From Prochlorococcus marinus XMU1412 (lineage in GTDB: Bacteria; Cyanobacteriota; Cyanobacteriia; PCC-6307; Cyanobiaceae): DNA of 64,000 bases. Of this stretch, positions 1-6,631 are shown in pieces. The notes below the pieces were generated by a model, which was not told where the DNA came from, made no database searches, and saw nothing but the letters and a program-made list of their open reading frames with translations. The DNA lies in contig NZ_JAAORJ010000002.1 of NCBI RefSeq assembly GCF_017696315.1, forward strand, positions 186,001-250,000. The letters are read 5' to 3'. The first letter of the stretch is position 1. Each line of letters begins with the position of its first letter. Made by a program: the position numbers and the translations under genes.

Positions 1-52
1 ACCCAATAAGTTGAGGTAAATGAGAATTTGCTAGAGAGATTTTTTCAATCAT
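1..52 (-). CDS. Start of an unidentified gene running off the left edge
   Basis: An ATG at 52 reading leftward stays open to the window edge (17 codons, beginning MIEKISLANSHL). It follows the minus-strand direction of its neighbours. Too little is visible to assign a family, and the reading frame could be fortuitous. Confidence 0.3.
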   Translation of the reverse strand, partial: MIEKISLANSHLPQLIG

Positions 53-103
53 TTCTCAATCCATAAAATAATATAATAATAAAAATTTTTTAATACTGTA
101 ATT

Positions 104-289
104 CTATTTTCTTTTTGATTCTTTAATTTCCCCAGATTTTTTTAGTGAATTAACAAGCCTTTCATTTTCTGTTTTTAAATTATCTAATGCAGATTTTGTG
201 AATTGTTCTTTAGCCTCAAATTTTGCTGAACTTATAACTTTTTTATTCGGGAGTTTTTTCTTCGGTTCTGGCTTCATATTAAAGAGCAT
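104..289 (-). CDS. Small basic coiled-coil-like protein, unknown function
   Basis: This is a 61-aa, Lys/Glu-rich soluble protein without membrane segment. Its second half (about residues 25-54) has a helical pattern with K-S-x-L-x-x-L-x-x-E-N-x-x-L-V-x-x-L-K-K-x-G. The same pattern recurs in the 41-aa protein at 4086-4211, so the two appear to be paralogues. The first Met (MLFNM) or the Met five codons in may be the true start. An open frame on the opposite strand (198-452) is taken as a shadow. No function can be assigned. Confidence 0.6.
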   Translation of the reverse strand: MLFNMKPEPKKKLPNKKVISSAKFEAKEQFTKSALDNLKTENERLVNSLKKSGEIKESKRK

Positions 290-375
290 TTTAAAAATTT
301 TAGAAGTTATTTTTTTTGTATTAGGTATTATTTTTTACAGTTTTCTGGTTAATAATATTTATTTACATAGACAAA

Positions 376-588
376 TTAATCTTTATCTTTTGGGAGCCTT
401 AACCATCCAGAAGTCCATTCTGATTTTAGTTTTGTCCATAGGATCCTTTTAATATCTTTTTTATTTTTGGTAGGAAAAATATCAACCCATCTATCATCAT
501 TTTTACCACCATAAGCTTTAACTTGAAAATGCCTATTACCATTAATAGTTTTTGGTGCTGTCCAACAAAGAGTAGGAGGCCATTTCAT
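376..588 (-). CDS. Small Trp-rich conserved protein (TIGR02450-like)
   Basis: The 70-aa protein has five Trp residues and the layout W-T-A-P near the N-terminus, R-H-F-Q-V in the middle and a C-terminal W-T-S-G-W. That layout resembles the small Trp-rich family TIGR02450 seen in cyanobacteria and some proteobacteria; the assignment is from memory of the family pattern and not a search. No signal peptide or membrane segment is seen. The function of the family is unknown. Confidence 0.65.
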   Translation of the reverse strand: MKWPPTLCWTAPKTINGNRHFQVKAYGGKNDDRWVDIFPTKNKKDIKRILWTKLKSEWTSGWLRLPKDKD

Positions 589-612
589 GAGAAATTTTAA
601 AAGTTGAAAAAA

Positions 613-699
613 CTAAAGGTTGCTTTGCCCAGTCAAAACTAAACCATAATAAGCAATCGTACCAAGGATAAGTACGATACCTAGTATTCTAATAATCAT
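613..699 (-). CDS. 28-aa single-pass membrane microprotein
   Basis: It encodes MIIRILGIVLILGTIAYYGL followed by a short polar tail of eight residues. Nearly the whole protein is one hydrophobic helix. It lies between same-strand small genes in an otherwise unexplained gap. It resembles in size and make-up the small single-helix proteins of thylakoid complexes, but matches none that I recognise. Confidence 0.5.
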   Translation of the reverse strand: MIIRILGIVLILGTIAYYGLVLTGQSNL

Positions 700-769
700 G
701 CTTTAATGTTTTTAAATTCAAATCATATTAAAGAAGATTTATAAATTTGAGTTGAAGATTTAATATTTT

Positions 770-979
770 CTAATTTTTCCTTTTTTTATTTCTAACTATG
801 GAGTGGCAAGATTGAGGATGCCATTCAGTCTGAATTTTGCCAATAAAATCATAAATAAATGAATCGGGACATCCAGTTTCTTTTTGAAGTTCTGAAAGTT
901 CTTCTTTAATGAATTTATACACTCTTGTTATTGCCCCTAAATTTTCTTCTTGAGAGGGAGCCCATTTTTTATTCTTCAT
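770..979 (-). CDS. Small hypothetical protein
   Basis: A 69-aa soluble protein with a predicted amphipathic helix (residues about 15-35, rich in Glu/Leu) and a C-terminal basic tail (NKKRKN). Its start overlaps the end of the upstream gene at 969-1160 by 11 bases, which suggests translational coupling. I do not recognise a family. Confidence 0.6.
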   Translation of the reverse strand: MKNKKWAPSQEENLGAITRVYKFIKEELSELQKETGCPDSFIYDFIGKIQTEWHPQSCHSIVRNKKRKN

Positions 980-1160
980 TAATATTTTTTAAATTATTTT
1001 CCACAATATCGTAATAGGTTATGTCTCCATAATCAGCATCTGAACAACATAAATCTCCATAAAGTTCCTCTAACAAATCGTACGCATCTGAATACTTATC
1101 AAAACTTTGAGCGGTTAATTCGTCATCTTTCCCATCAATTCTAATTATTTTGTAGTTCAT
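969..1160 (-). CDS. Small acidic hypothetical protein
   Basis: A 63-aa acidic protein starting MNYKIIRIDGKDDELTAQSF, with a hydrophilic body and a Cys-Cys pair in the middle (DLCCSD). It has the look of small beta-alpha cytoplasmic proteins common in marine picocyanobacteria. It overlaps the following gene (770-979) by 11 bases and is probably cotranscribed with it. Function unknown. Confidence 0.6.
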   Translation of the reverse strand: MNYKIIRIDGKDDELTAQSFDKYSDAYDLLEELYGDLCCSDADYGDITYYDIVENNLKNINEE

Positions 1161-1221
1161 ATTTTACTTAGATCCGAAAAGTATTCTTTTGATTCATTAG
1201 ATCACCTTCTAAATAAGAATC

Positions 1222-1428
1222 TTATTTAGGAGTATTGCTTGGGTAAAGCTTCTGAATTTTATTTTTCTGTATTTCTATTTTTCTTTGTTCATATTTTTTA
1301 GCCATTATTTTTCTGATAAATAATTGTGGGATAAGCCAAACTAACGCGATAGCTATAGCCATGAAAGCAGGATTTCTCCACGTTAGCCTAATAATCTCTT
1401 GTATAAATTCTTGATTGAAAATTTCCAT
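1222..1428 (-). CDS. Small membrane protein, unknown
   Basis: The 68-aa product has one hydrophobic helix (about residues 20-40, PAFMAIAIALVWLIPQLFI) followed by a strongly basic, probably cytoplasmic tail (KIMAKKYEQRKIEIQKNK). Inside-positive topology would place the N-terminus outside. No family recognised. The plus-strand frame that overlaps it is a low-complexity shadow. Confidence 0.6.
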   Translation of the reverse strand: MEIFNQEFIQEIIRLTWRNPAFMAIAIALVWLIPQLFIRKIMAKKYEQRKIEIQKNKIQKLYPSNTPK

Positions 1429-1602
1429 ACATTAAATTTTGATGATAAAAATATCTTTGCTTTCTTTTATAAAATCTTTTTTAATTTCATAATCCATCAT
1501 AACCTTAAAAAATCTAATAAGGAATTTTATAAATTTTTTCTTTTTCTAGTTTGTTTTCTTTTATATTTGGATTTAGATTAGTTTTTATTTTTAAGTTTAG
1601 AG

Positions 1603-2268
1603 ATGTCGACTTTTCTAATTACAGGATCAAATAGGGGTATTGGATTAGAACTATGTAGGCAAATTCATAAGAGGGGAGATAATGTAATTGCAACGTGTAG
1701 GAAAGCTTCAAAAGAACTTAGAGATTTAGGAGTGAGAGTTGAAGAGAATGTAGAAATTTCTTCTGATGAGTCGATAACAAATTTGTGTAAAAAATTATCT
1801 GGAGTTAATTTAGATTGCTTAATTCATAATGCAGGAATTTATGAATTTAATTCTTTCGAAAACTTAGAAAAGAAAAGTATTTTGCGTCAATTTGAAGTCA
1901 ATGCATTGAGCCCAATATGTATGACTCAATCACTTAAACATCTTTTAAAAAGATCTTCTAAAGTTGCTTTTATCACAAGTAGAATGGGATCTATTGAAGA
2001 TAATACATCAGGAAGTTCTTATGGTTACAGAATGTCTAAGGTTGCCTTGTCCATGGCAGCAAAATCACTTTCCATAGATTTATCAAGGGAAGATATTTAT
2101 GTAGCTATTTTGCATCCTGGGTTAGTGAGTACAAGAATGACTGGCTTTACAAGAAATGGAATTAGTCCTGAAGAATCAGCAAATGGCCTTTTAAAACGTA
2201 TTGATTCTTTAAATAAAAATAACTCGGGTACTTTTTGGCATACCAACGGAGAAGTTTTGCCTTGGTAA
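1603..2268 (+). CDS. Short-chain dehydrogenase/reductase (C-factor-like SDR)
   Basis: The 221-aa protein is a classical SDR. The nucleotide-binding motif TGSNRGIG is at residues 7-14, an NAG motif (HNAG) lies near residue 76, and the active-site motif Y-G-Y-R-M-S-K (YxxxK) follows a catalytic-region Ser/Thr stretch near residues 128-148. The C-terminal PGLVSTRM segment is typical of the family. It is expected to be a cytosolic NAD(P)H-dependent oxidoreductase; the substrate cannot be read from the sequence. It stands alone on the plus strand among minus-strand small genes. Confidence 0.9.
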   Translation: MSTFLITGSNRGIGLELCRQIHKRGDNVIATCRKASKELRDLGVRVEENVEISSDESITNLCKKLSGVNLDCLIHNAGIYEFNSFENLEKKSILRQFEVNALSPICMTQSLKHLLKRSSKVAFITSRMGSIEDNTSGSSYGYRMSKVALSMAAKSLSIDLSREDIYVAILHPGLVSTRMTGFTRNGISPEESANGLLKRIDSLNKNNSGTFWHTNGEVLPW

Positions 2269-2309
2269 TATCAATACATTTATATTGAAGAGATTTATAT
2301 CTTTAATTT

Positions 2310-2334
2310 GTTAAAAAATTTTTAAATTTTTAAC
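2310..2334 (+). terminator. AT-rich hairpin after the SDR gene
   Basis: The 8-base arms GTTAAAAA (2310-2317) and TTTTTAAC (2327-2334) are complementary. The hairpin lies 42 bases after the SDR stop codon. It is very AT-rich, so it is weak evidence for termination. Confidence 0.3.
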
Positions 2335-2400
2335 GAATTTCTTTCCTTGTTTAATTCTTTTGGTTATCTTTAGAAAAACATTAGTAAAGGAGGTGATTCA

Positions 2401-2523
2401 TTGTCGTATCTACCGAAAAATGCGGTTATCAAAGGGGCCGTGAATTCAGTATCTTCATCACATTCATCGGTCTCTTTTTCTTTGATTAAGAAAAAAGGTT
2501 TTATAATCAATAGATTTATATAA
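2401..2523 (+). CDS. Candidate 40-aa microprotein with an unusually strong ribosome binding site
   Basis: A TTG codon at 2401 follows AAAGGAGGTGATT (2386-2398), which matches the full anti-Shine-Dalgarno complement of bacterial 16S rRNA. GGAGG is 7 bases from the TTG. The frame stays open for 40 codons (begins LSYLPKNAVIKGAV, ends NRFI) and stops 20 bases before a strong terminator stem. Such a strong ribosome binding site is rare in this AT-rich window. A GTG inside the binding site opens a competing 16-codon frame. The segment could instead be a small RNA; I do not recognise the peptide. Confidence 0.4.
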   Translation: MSYLPKNAVIKGAVNSVSSSHSSVSFSLIKKKGFIINRFI

Positions 2524-2543
2524 ATCAGTTCCTTAATAATTAA

Positions 2544-2579
2544 AAACTCTGCAAATCATCAATTTGCAGAGTTTTTTTT
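2544..2579 (+). terminator. Strong rho-independent terminator
   Basis: A perfect 13-base-pair stem (2544-2556 with 2562-2574, core CTCTGCAAAT/ATTTGCAGAG) with a 5-base loop is followed by eight T residues in all (2572-2579). It is the best intrinsic terminator I found in the window and marks the end of the short plus-strand transcript starting near 2380. Confidence 0.85.
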
Positions 2580-2609
2580 ATGAATTTAAATAGTCTTTCA
2601 AAATTTACT

Positions 2610-2711
2610 CTATCTTTTTTGGCCGAAGTAAATTAAAGCTAAAAAAGATAAAGTGCTTACCAAAGCGATTAAGTACCATCCAGTTGAGGAGTTGCTAGTT
2701 ACTTCGTTCAT
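2610..2711 (-). CDS. 33-aa single-pass membrane microprotein
   Basis: The product begins MNEVTSNSSTGWYLIALVST and continues with a hydrophobic stretch ending FGQKR. It has one transmembrane helix (about residues 12-30) with a polar Ser/Thr/Asn N-terminus and positive C-terminus. It is the last of five closely spaced same-strand small genes (2610-3529). The size resembles small photosystem or cytochrome b6f subunits, but it is not one that I recognise. Confidence 0.55.
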   Translation of the reverse strand: MNEVTSNSSTGWYLIALVSTLSFLALIYFGQKR

Positions 2712-2801
2712 TTATTTTGATTTATCGGAGGAATTGATTATTTGAGTAAAAATCACAATTGATATCATTAAAAAAACTAAAAGGATGTAAGTTACGTTCA
2801 T
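2712..2801 (-). CDS. 29-aa single-pass membrane microprotein
   Basis: The product is an N-terminal hydrophobic helix (MNVTYILLVFLMISIVIFTQ) plus a nine-residue polar tail. It abuts the 33-aa gene at 2610-2711 with no gap (stop at 2712, next ATG at 2711), which suggests a coupled pair. Function unknown. Confidence 0.5.
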   Translation of the reverse strand: MNVTYILLVFLMISIVIFTQIINSSDKSK

Positions 2802-3056
2802 TTATAGAAAAATGCTAATTATCAAAAAGATTATTCCTAGAACTACCGTGACAATTGCTCCATCTACTAATAGGTCTTTCCATGTATAACTTTTAAGCAT
2901 CCTTGTTTTATCTTCTTCACTCATAAGGTTCTTTAACCACTTCCAATCTAAAAGCTGTGTCAATGCAATACCAAAAATTAAATGACCAAACAAAATACCA
3001 ATTAGATCAATTCTAGAAATATCTTTAGTGAGACTTGTAATAATAAAAAAGTCCAC
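2802..3056 (-). CDS. Small membrane protein, unknown
   Basis: The 84-aa protein has two hydrophobic segments: residues about 18-36 (LIGILFGHLIFGIALTQLL) and a C-terminal helix 64-84. A charged loop lies between them (MSEEDKTRMLKSYTWKDLL). Translation begins at a GTG that overlaps the TAG of the upstream gene (TAGTG), so the two genes are probably translationally coupled. No family recognised. Confidence 0.65.
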   Translation of the reverse strand: MDFFIITSLTKDISRIDLIGILFGHLIFGIALTQLLDWKWLKNLMSEEDKTRMLKSYTWKDLLVDGAIVTVVLGIIFLIISIFL

Positions 3057-3283
3057 TAGCTTTTTTCTTTATTAGATAAAGCACCACCTTCTTCTTTGTA
3101 TTTTTCCCAAGCTTCACTTATTTTTGCTTTAGAGAAATTTTGTTTTCCCTCAGAGAATTTATTTTTGAGGTTATTTAAACTATTAGTCAGTTCTTTTTTT
3201 GTTGGTTCATCAAGAAAGTTTGATGTTAATTTCCATAAATACCAGCTACTAGCTAGAAGAAGAATTAATCCAAGTAATTGCAT
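3056..3283 (-). CDS. Small protein with N-terminal membrane anchor
   Basis: The 75-aa product starts with a hydrophobic anchor (MQLLGLILLLASSWYLWKL) and continues as a long charged, probably helical, region rich in Lys, Glu and Asn. It is directly coupled to the next gene through a TAGTG overlap. The opposite-strand frame at 3096-3341 is a shadow. No known family. Confidence 0.65.
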   Translation of the reverse strand: MQLLGLILLLASSWYLWKLTSNFLDEPTKKELTNSLNNLKNKFSEGKQNFSKAKISEAWEKYKEEGGALSNKEKS

Positions 3284-3373
3284 ATTGGTTTTTTACCATC
3301 CTACAACTTTTCGAATGGTTTCGATTAATTTATTTATTTAATACCTGTAGAAATTTTTTGACTTAAATAAAAA

Positions 3374-3529
3374 TTAAAACTTTAACCAGTGGAAAAATAT
3401 TCTATCCAGTAGCCATATAGTTAGACCCCCTTCCAGGAAAGCTAACCAATACATCCCATAATCAGAAAATCCCATTTGTTCTTTAACTGTTTTAATCAAT
3501 TTTTTGTGAGCTTGAATGAGATCTTTCAT
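3374..3529 (-). CDS. 51-aa membrane-associated small protein
   Basis: The protein starts MKDLIQAHKKLIKTVKEQMG and ends with a hydrophobic, Trp/Phe-rich segment (YWLAFLEGGLTIWLLDRIFF). The N-terminal amphipathic helix is basic, and the C-terminal half could be one membrane helix. It lies in line with the minus-strand small-gene run. Function unknown. Confidence 0.55.
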   Translation of the reverse strand: MKDLIQAHKKLIKTVKEQMGFSDYGMYWLAFLEGGLTIWLLDRIFFHWLKF

Positions 3530-3543
3530 GAAGAATAAAATTT

Positions 3544-3795
3544 TTAAACCTGCTGAATTTCTTTAATTAAAAAACCCTTCCCATAGCAAGATAGACATGT
3601 TTTAGTCTCATCTAATGAAATTCTTAGAAAACCTGCTCCATTACATCTAAAGCAATTTACTTTAGTGTTTGAATAGATTTTTGATTTAATTTTAGCAGCA
3701 CGATTTAAGTAAGAAACAGTTTCTTTACGACCGTTTGCTTTGGCGGCTTTGTTTAGAAGCTTTTTGTAGTTGACTTTAAGTTCTTGGATATTCAT
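3544..3795 (-). CDS. Small DnaJ-type zinc-finger protein without J domain
   Basis: The 83-aa protein carries two CxxCxGxG repeats near the C-terminus (CFRCNGAGF at about residues 48-56 and CLSCYGKGF at about 68-76), together enough for one zinc site of the DnaJ type. The first 45 residues are a basic helical region. No J domain or second zinc site is present, so it is not a co-chaperone of the standard type. Comparable stand-alone modules occur in cyanobacteria and plastids (for example BSD2-like proteins), but a role in complex assembly is only inference. Confidence 0.75.
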   Translation of the reverse strand: MNIQELKVNYKKLLNKAAKANGRKETVSYLNRAAKIKSKIYSNTKVNCFRCNGAGFLRISLDETKTCLSCYGKGFLIKEIQQV

Positions 3796-4085
3796 CTTTA
3801 ATAGAAACTATGATGCGAATACAGGAAAAACTAAATGTTTAAATAAATTTAAAAAATTTTTCCGTTTATATTTCTAATCTGATCTCTTACTGAGATTTGA
3901 ATAATATAACTAGTATTTGGTTTATATGTTTAGTAACTGGAGTAATTAGTTTGTATATTTAATAGAAATTTTATATTTAATAAACTAAAAATTTTGTCGG
4001 TAATCATTCAAGAAAATATTTTTTTGTCTTTGAATAGAAGCTTAAATAATTTATTGTTTGAAAAGTATTTAAAAGCTCTAGTAGA
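3796..4085 (+). other. Intergenic stretch with no gene seen
   Basis: About 290 AT-rich bases between divergently read small genes. I see no open frame with a credible start, no strong hairpin and no RNA-gene signature. Confidence 0.4.
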
Positions 4086-4211
4086 TCATCCAGCCTTTTT
4101 GAGGTTTTTAACTAAAAAATCATTTTCATTAGTTAGAACTTGGAGCTTGGATTTTGCCAACTCTTTTTTGATTTCGGGATTTAAATCCTTTTTCGTCTCA
4201 TTTGGATTCAT
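4086..4211 (-). CDS. 41-aa small protein, paralogue of the 104-289 product
   Basis: The product starts MNPNETKKDLNPEIKKEL and ends VKNLKKAG. Over 30 aligned residues it shares 14 identities with the protein at 104-289, including K-S-x-L, E-N and L-V-x-x-L-K-K-x-G. That similarity is the main reason to prefer this minus-strand frame over the longer plus-strand frame at 3994-4254. A stop lies upstream in frame, so the ATG at 4211 is the only normal start. Function unknown. Confidence 0.55.
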   Translation of the reverse strand: MNPNETKKDLNPEIKKELAKSKLQVLTNENDFLVKNLKKAG

Positions 4212-4271
4212 AGGATTTGGACTTGAAATTTTTAAAATTCAGTTGCAATCATAGTGATCCCAAAAAAAATT

Positions 4272-4383
4272 TGTGGATAGTTTTTTCTTAAAAGAAGATA
4301 ATATTTTATTTTGCACATAGAAATTCAAATTTAATCAACATATTGTGGAAAACCCTGTTGAAAAACGCTTAAAAAGTGGATAA
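4272..4383. other. Cluster of DnaA-box-like 9-mers
   Basis: Four sites lie in 112 intergenic bases: TGTGGATAG (4272-4280), TTTTGCACA (4309-4317), TGTGGAAAA (4344-4352) and AGTGGATAA (4375-4383). TGTGGAAAA is the exact reverse complement of TTTTCCACA, the DnaA box known from Synechococcus elongatus. Two of the others differ by one base from TTATCCACA and one matches TTWTNCACA. Three share one orientation. Binding is inference, and AT-rich DNA yields some such sites by chance. Confidence 0.4.
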
Positions 4384-4496
4384 CTCTTCGGGAGCATTAT
4401 CAAAACAAGCTTTTCTGGAAAAAATTTTAAGTATTAATACTTCATCAAAAAAAATAAAATATAGTTTAAAAAGTAACATAATCTCTTGTTATAACT

Positions 4497-4595
4497 ATGG
4501 GATCATTACTTTTTAAAAAAGATAAATTTTCTATACCAGAAGCTCATGTTGATAAAAAATTCAAAAAGTTTTTTCTTCATGATGTATCAAATTGA
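4497..4595 (+). CDS. Possible 32-aa small protein
   Basis: An ATG at 4497 opens a 32-codon frame (MGSLLFKKDKFSIPEAH..., ending LHDVSN), basic and soluble. No good ribosome binding site is visible. It is reported because the composition is protein-like and the gap is otherwise empty. Confidence 0.3.
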   Translation: MGSLLFKKDKFSIPEAHVDKKFKKFFLHDVSN

Positions 4596-4743
4596 AAATT
4601 AAAGTGAAGAAAAATCAATCTAAACTTGAAATTTTTAATTTTTGTCATAGCTGATTAAAAATTGTTTAATTCGGTTTTCTCTATGCAAATATTTCTCAAA
4701 CCTAAAACTAATCAAATAGGTTTGTATGAGTTAAATATTTAAA

Positions 4744-4980
4744 ATGACAGAAGAAAAAAAGGATTCAAAAAAATGTTCTGGAAAGAAAAACATTATGTTT
4801 GCCTATGGTTTTATACAACTTGGTTCTAGTTTCGTATCGGCAATAGCTTTAGCTGCAATCGCTTTTGGATTCTGTTCAGTAAAAAAGGAATCTAAACTTT
4901 TTAATAAATGTGTTGCAGAAATAATTGAAGATGGTGGCACCAATTCTGAGGCCGTAAGGTATTGCAATGGGGGCAATTAA
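4744..4980 (+). CDS. Small membrane protein with Cys-containing tail
   Basis: The 78-aa protein has a basic N-terminus (MTEEKKDSKKCSGKKN), one hydrophobic stretch of about 28 residues (20-47, ending AIAFGFC) and a polar C-terminal domain with two further Cys residues (NKCVAEI, RYCNGG). The tail Cys pair could form a disulphide if located outside the cytoplasm. The gene at 5002 follows by 21 bases in the same direction. Family unknown. Confidence 0.65.
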   Translation: MTEEKKDSKKCSGKKNIMFAYGFIQLGSSFVSAIALAAIAFGFCSVKKESKLFNKCVAEIIEDGGTNSEAVRYCNGGN

Positions 4981-5001
4981 ACCCACTCTCAGATTAATTA
5001 A

Positions 5002-5244
5002 ATGGATTCAACTTGTGATTTGATTATTGATTCTTTAAAAGAAGAGCCAATTGGAGAAACGGATCATTTTATTTGGTTCATAACAGATATTGGCATTGTT
5101 GCTCTGTTTAAAAAAGAGGAAAACTTTGAAACTTATAGTTCGAATGCTGAAATTGAGGCAAATAAAATTGCTTTAGACATAACTAAAGAAGAAAAAGAGT
5201 ACCTCAAAATAAAAGAGAGACAGCTGTTCTTGTTTTATTCATAA
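5002..5244 (+). CDS. Small hypothetical protein
   Basis: The 80-aa, acidic, soluble protein starts MDSTCDLIIDSLKEEPIGET. It has a beta-strand-like centre (DHFIWFITDIGIVALF) and a helical C-terminal half. It is closely downstream of the membrane protein at 4744 and may be cotranscribed. No family recognised. Confidence 0.6.
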   Translation: MDSTCDLIIDSLKEEPIGETDHFIWFITDIGIVALFKKEENFETYSSNAEIEANKIALDITKEEKEYLKIKERQLFLFYS

Positions 5245-5264
5245 TCTAGGATTTAGTTCTTGAT

Positions 5265-5459
5265 TTAGTAAGATGCCTCAAGGTTAAAGGCCGGCTCCAT
5301 AATATTGCTTTCGCTAATTAATTCGTAGGTTAGCTCTTTATTTAGGGCATTTATATAAGATGTATAAAGTTTCCCCCAAACAAATTCAAATTCATCTTTA
5401 CTTAAATTCTTGAAAAGAATTTCTCCTTTGAAGTAAATGTGATAAGAATCATTCATCAT
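5265..5459 (-). CDS. Small hypothetical protein
   Basis: The 64-aa product (MMNDSYHIYFKGEILFKNLS...) has an alternating beta-like N-terminus followed by a helix with conserved-looking Trp/Tyr residues (FEFVWGKLYTSYI). It is convergent with 5002-5244 across a 20-base gap. Similar small proteins are frequent in picocyanobacterial genomes, but no function is known to me. Confidence 0.6.
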   Translation of the reverse strand: MMNDSYHIYFKGEILFKNLSKDEFEFVWGKLYTSYINALNKELTYELISESNIMEPAFNLEASY

Positions 5460-5552
5460 GGAAAATTAATCTTATCCTTTTTAACGCAGTGATATATGTA
5501 TGTAGTATTGGGCGCTACTAAAAAGAAATTTATTTAGAAGTTAGAAATATTT

Positions 5553-5864
5553 TTAGACTATCCTTGTATTCATTTTTTGTTTTTTGAATAAACCGACTGT
5601 CTCATCAAGATCCATACACGGCTGAATACTTATATCCATTAACCTTCTCCAGGGGTGCCATTGCTTCCAAATTGTTTCAAGAGAATCTGCACTCACTACA
5701 GAATGTCCAATTCCATTTTGAACCATAAAAATCCAAGAATGAACCTCATAGTTTTCAGGTCTGTTTTGGGGACCTCCTGATTCGTACCAATTAATTAGCA
5801 TTTCTGCCCCTTCTTCTTGATCCTCGCCATCTGTAAATTCGTAGGAAATCAAATACCTTTGCAT
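5553..5864 (-). CDS. DUF3303-like protein
   Basis: The 103-aa soluble protein has the DUF3303 pattern as I remember it: an N-terminal strand (YLISYEF), a helix over residues 17-30, a central strand with aromatic residues (HSWIFMVQNGIGHSVV), and a W-x-x-W-x-x-L-M-D-I-S-I-Q-P segment. The fold is a ferredoxin-like dimeric alpha-beta barrel type by analogy; no catalytic residues are evident. It stands alone with no operon partner. Confidence 0.65.
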   Translation of the reverse strand: MQRYLISYEFTDGEDQEEGAEMLINWYESGGPQNRPENYEVHSWIFMVQNGIGHSVVSADSLETIWKQWHPWRRLMDISIQPCMDLDETVGLFKKQKMNTRIV

Positions 5865-6147
5865 ATAGATTATTATTAAAACCTCTAAACCATTTTAACT
5901 CTAGATTTAGATATTGCCTCCCAATTTAATTAATGCTATGAAGTTTATAGAAGAGATTATTTTAAATGACCGAAAGATTTGGGAAAATTAAAAAGAATAT
6001 TTTGACTAATTTATCTTTTATAAATAAGACAATCTTGAAGTATTTTCAAAACCATGATCTGTTCGTATAGCTCCAGTTAACAGATAAAATTTGATACTTT
6101 TTAAAATACCTTAAATTAGTTAACATATTTGTACTTTATAGATAGCA

Positions 6148-6531
6148 ATGACAAATAAAAAGGATCAAAGCGATCCAATTGATAATTTAGAGTATGAAAA
6201 AGTTCTAGAAGAAGAAATAATTAATTCCTACGAAAGTAAATTTCAGAAAGATACTGAAGAAGATAGTAAAAAGATTAAATTTTACAGACTTAAAAGAACT
6301 CCATTAGAAATACTAAATAGGTCATTTTTCTTTTTCTTTATTGGAAGTTTTCTTTTCTCTTTGTTTTTAGCTTATTCAGAAAGTAAGTTATGGTTCATAC
6401 TTTATGTGATAAGTGCATTGTCATGTGTTTTCTATACTCCTAATAGAAAGGCACTAAAAGAATTAATAGCAGCTTGGCCAAATATAGAGGATCTCATCAA
6501 AGGTAGGAGTATGTGGAGAAAAGGCAAGTAA
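6148..6531 (+). CDS. Membrane protein with two hydrophobic helices, unknown
   Basis: The 127-aa protein has a long acidic N-terminal region (residues 1-50) and two adjacent hydrophobic segments: about 58-76 (RSFFFFFIGSFLFSLFLAY) and about 80-97. A short amphipathic C-terminal tail contains Trp. It is followed within eight bases by a run of two tiny genes (6539-6765) that may share its transcript. No family recognised. Confidence 0.65.
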   Translation: MTNKKDQSDPIDNLEYEKVLEEEIINSYESKFQKDTEEDSKKIKFYRLKRTPLEILNRSFFFFFIGSFLFSLFLAYSESKLWFILYVISALSCVFYTPNRKALKELIAAWPNIEDLIKGRSMWRKGK

Positions 6532-6538
6532 ATAGATT

Positions 6539-6631
6539 ATGAAACCTTTAAGTGCATTTAAAAAATGGTTATTAAATATCCTTGTGCCATATATCGAAGG
6601 CACCAACAAGAAAAAAGAGGATAAAAAATGA
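6539..6631 (+). CDS. 30-aa basic microprotein
   Basis: The product starts MKPLSAFKKWLLNILVPYIE and ends in a lysine-rich tail. It starts seven bases after the stop of the 6148-6531 gene, and its TGA overlaps the ATG of the next small gene (ATGA). Position and coupling, more than composition, support it. Confidence 0.4.
   Translation: MKPLSAFKKWLLNILVPYIEGTNKKKEDKK

Noticed and set aside
198-452. Plus-strand 84-codon hydrophobic frame
   Set aside because: It overlaps two minus-strand small genes with better protein features and is probably a shadow.
997-1005. Another exact TTTTCCACA DnaA-box match
   Set aside because: It is a single site inside a coding frame and about one such match is expected by chance in a window of this size and composition.
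3994-4254. Plus-strand 86-codon open frame
   Set aside because: It is opposite the 41-aa minus-strand frame that has a paralogue at 104-289, and its composition (Phe/Ser-rich) is typical of an antisense shadow.
5966-6070. 34-codon plus-strand frame in the 5865-6147 gap
   Set aside because: No ribosome binding site and no recognisable pattern; a competing frame starts nearby. Possible but unsupported.
5865-6147. Search for tRNA or other structured RNA in the larger gaps
   Set aside because: No cloverleaf, TTCGA loop or known RNA signature was found by eye in this or the other gaps; a covariance scan would be needed to be sure.
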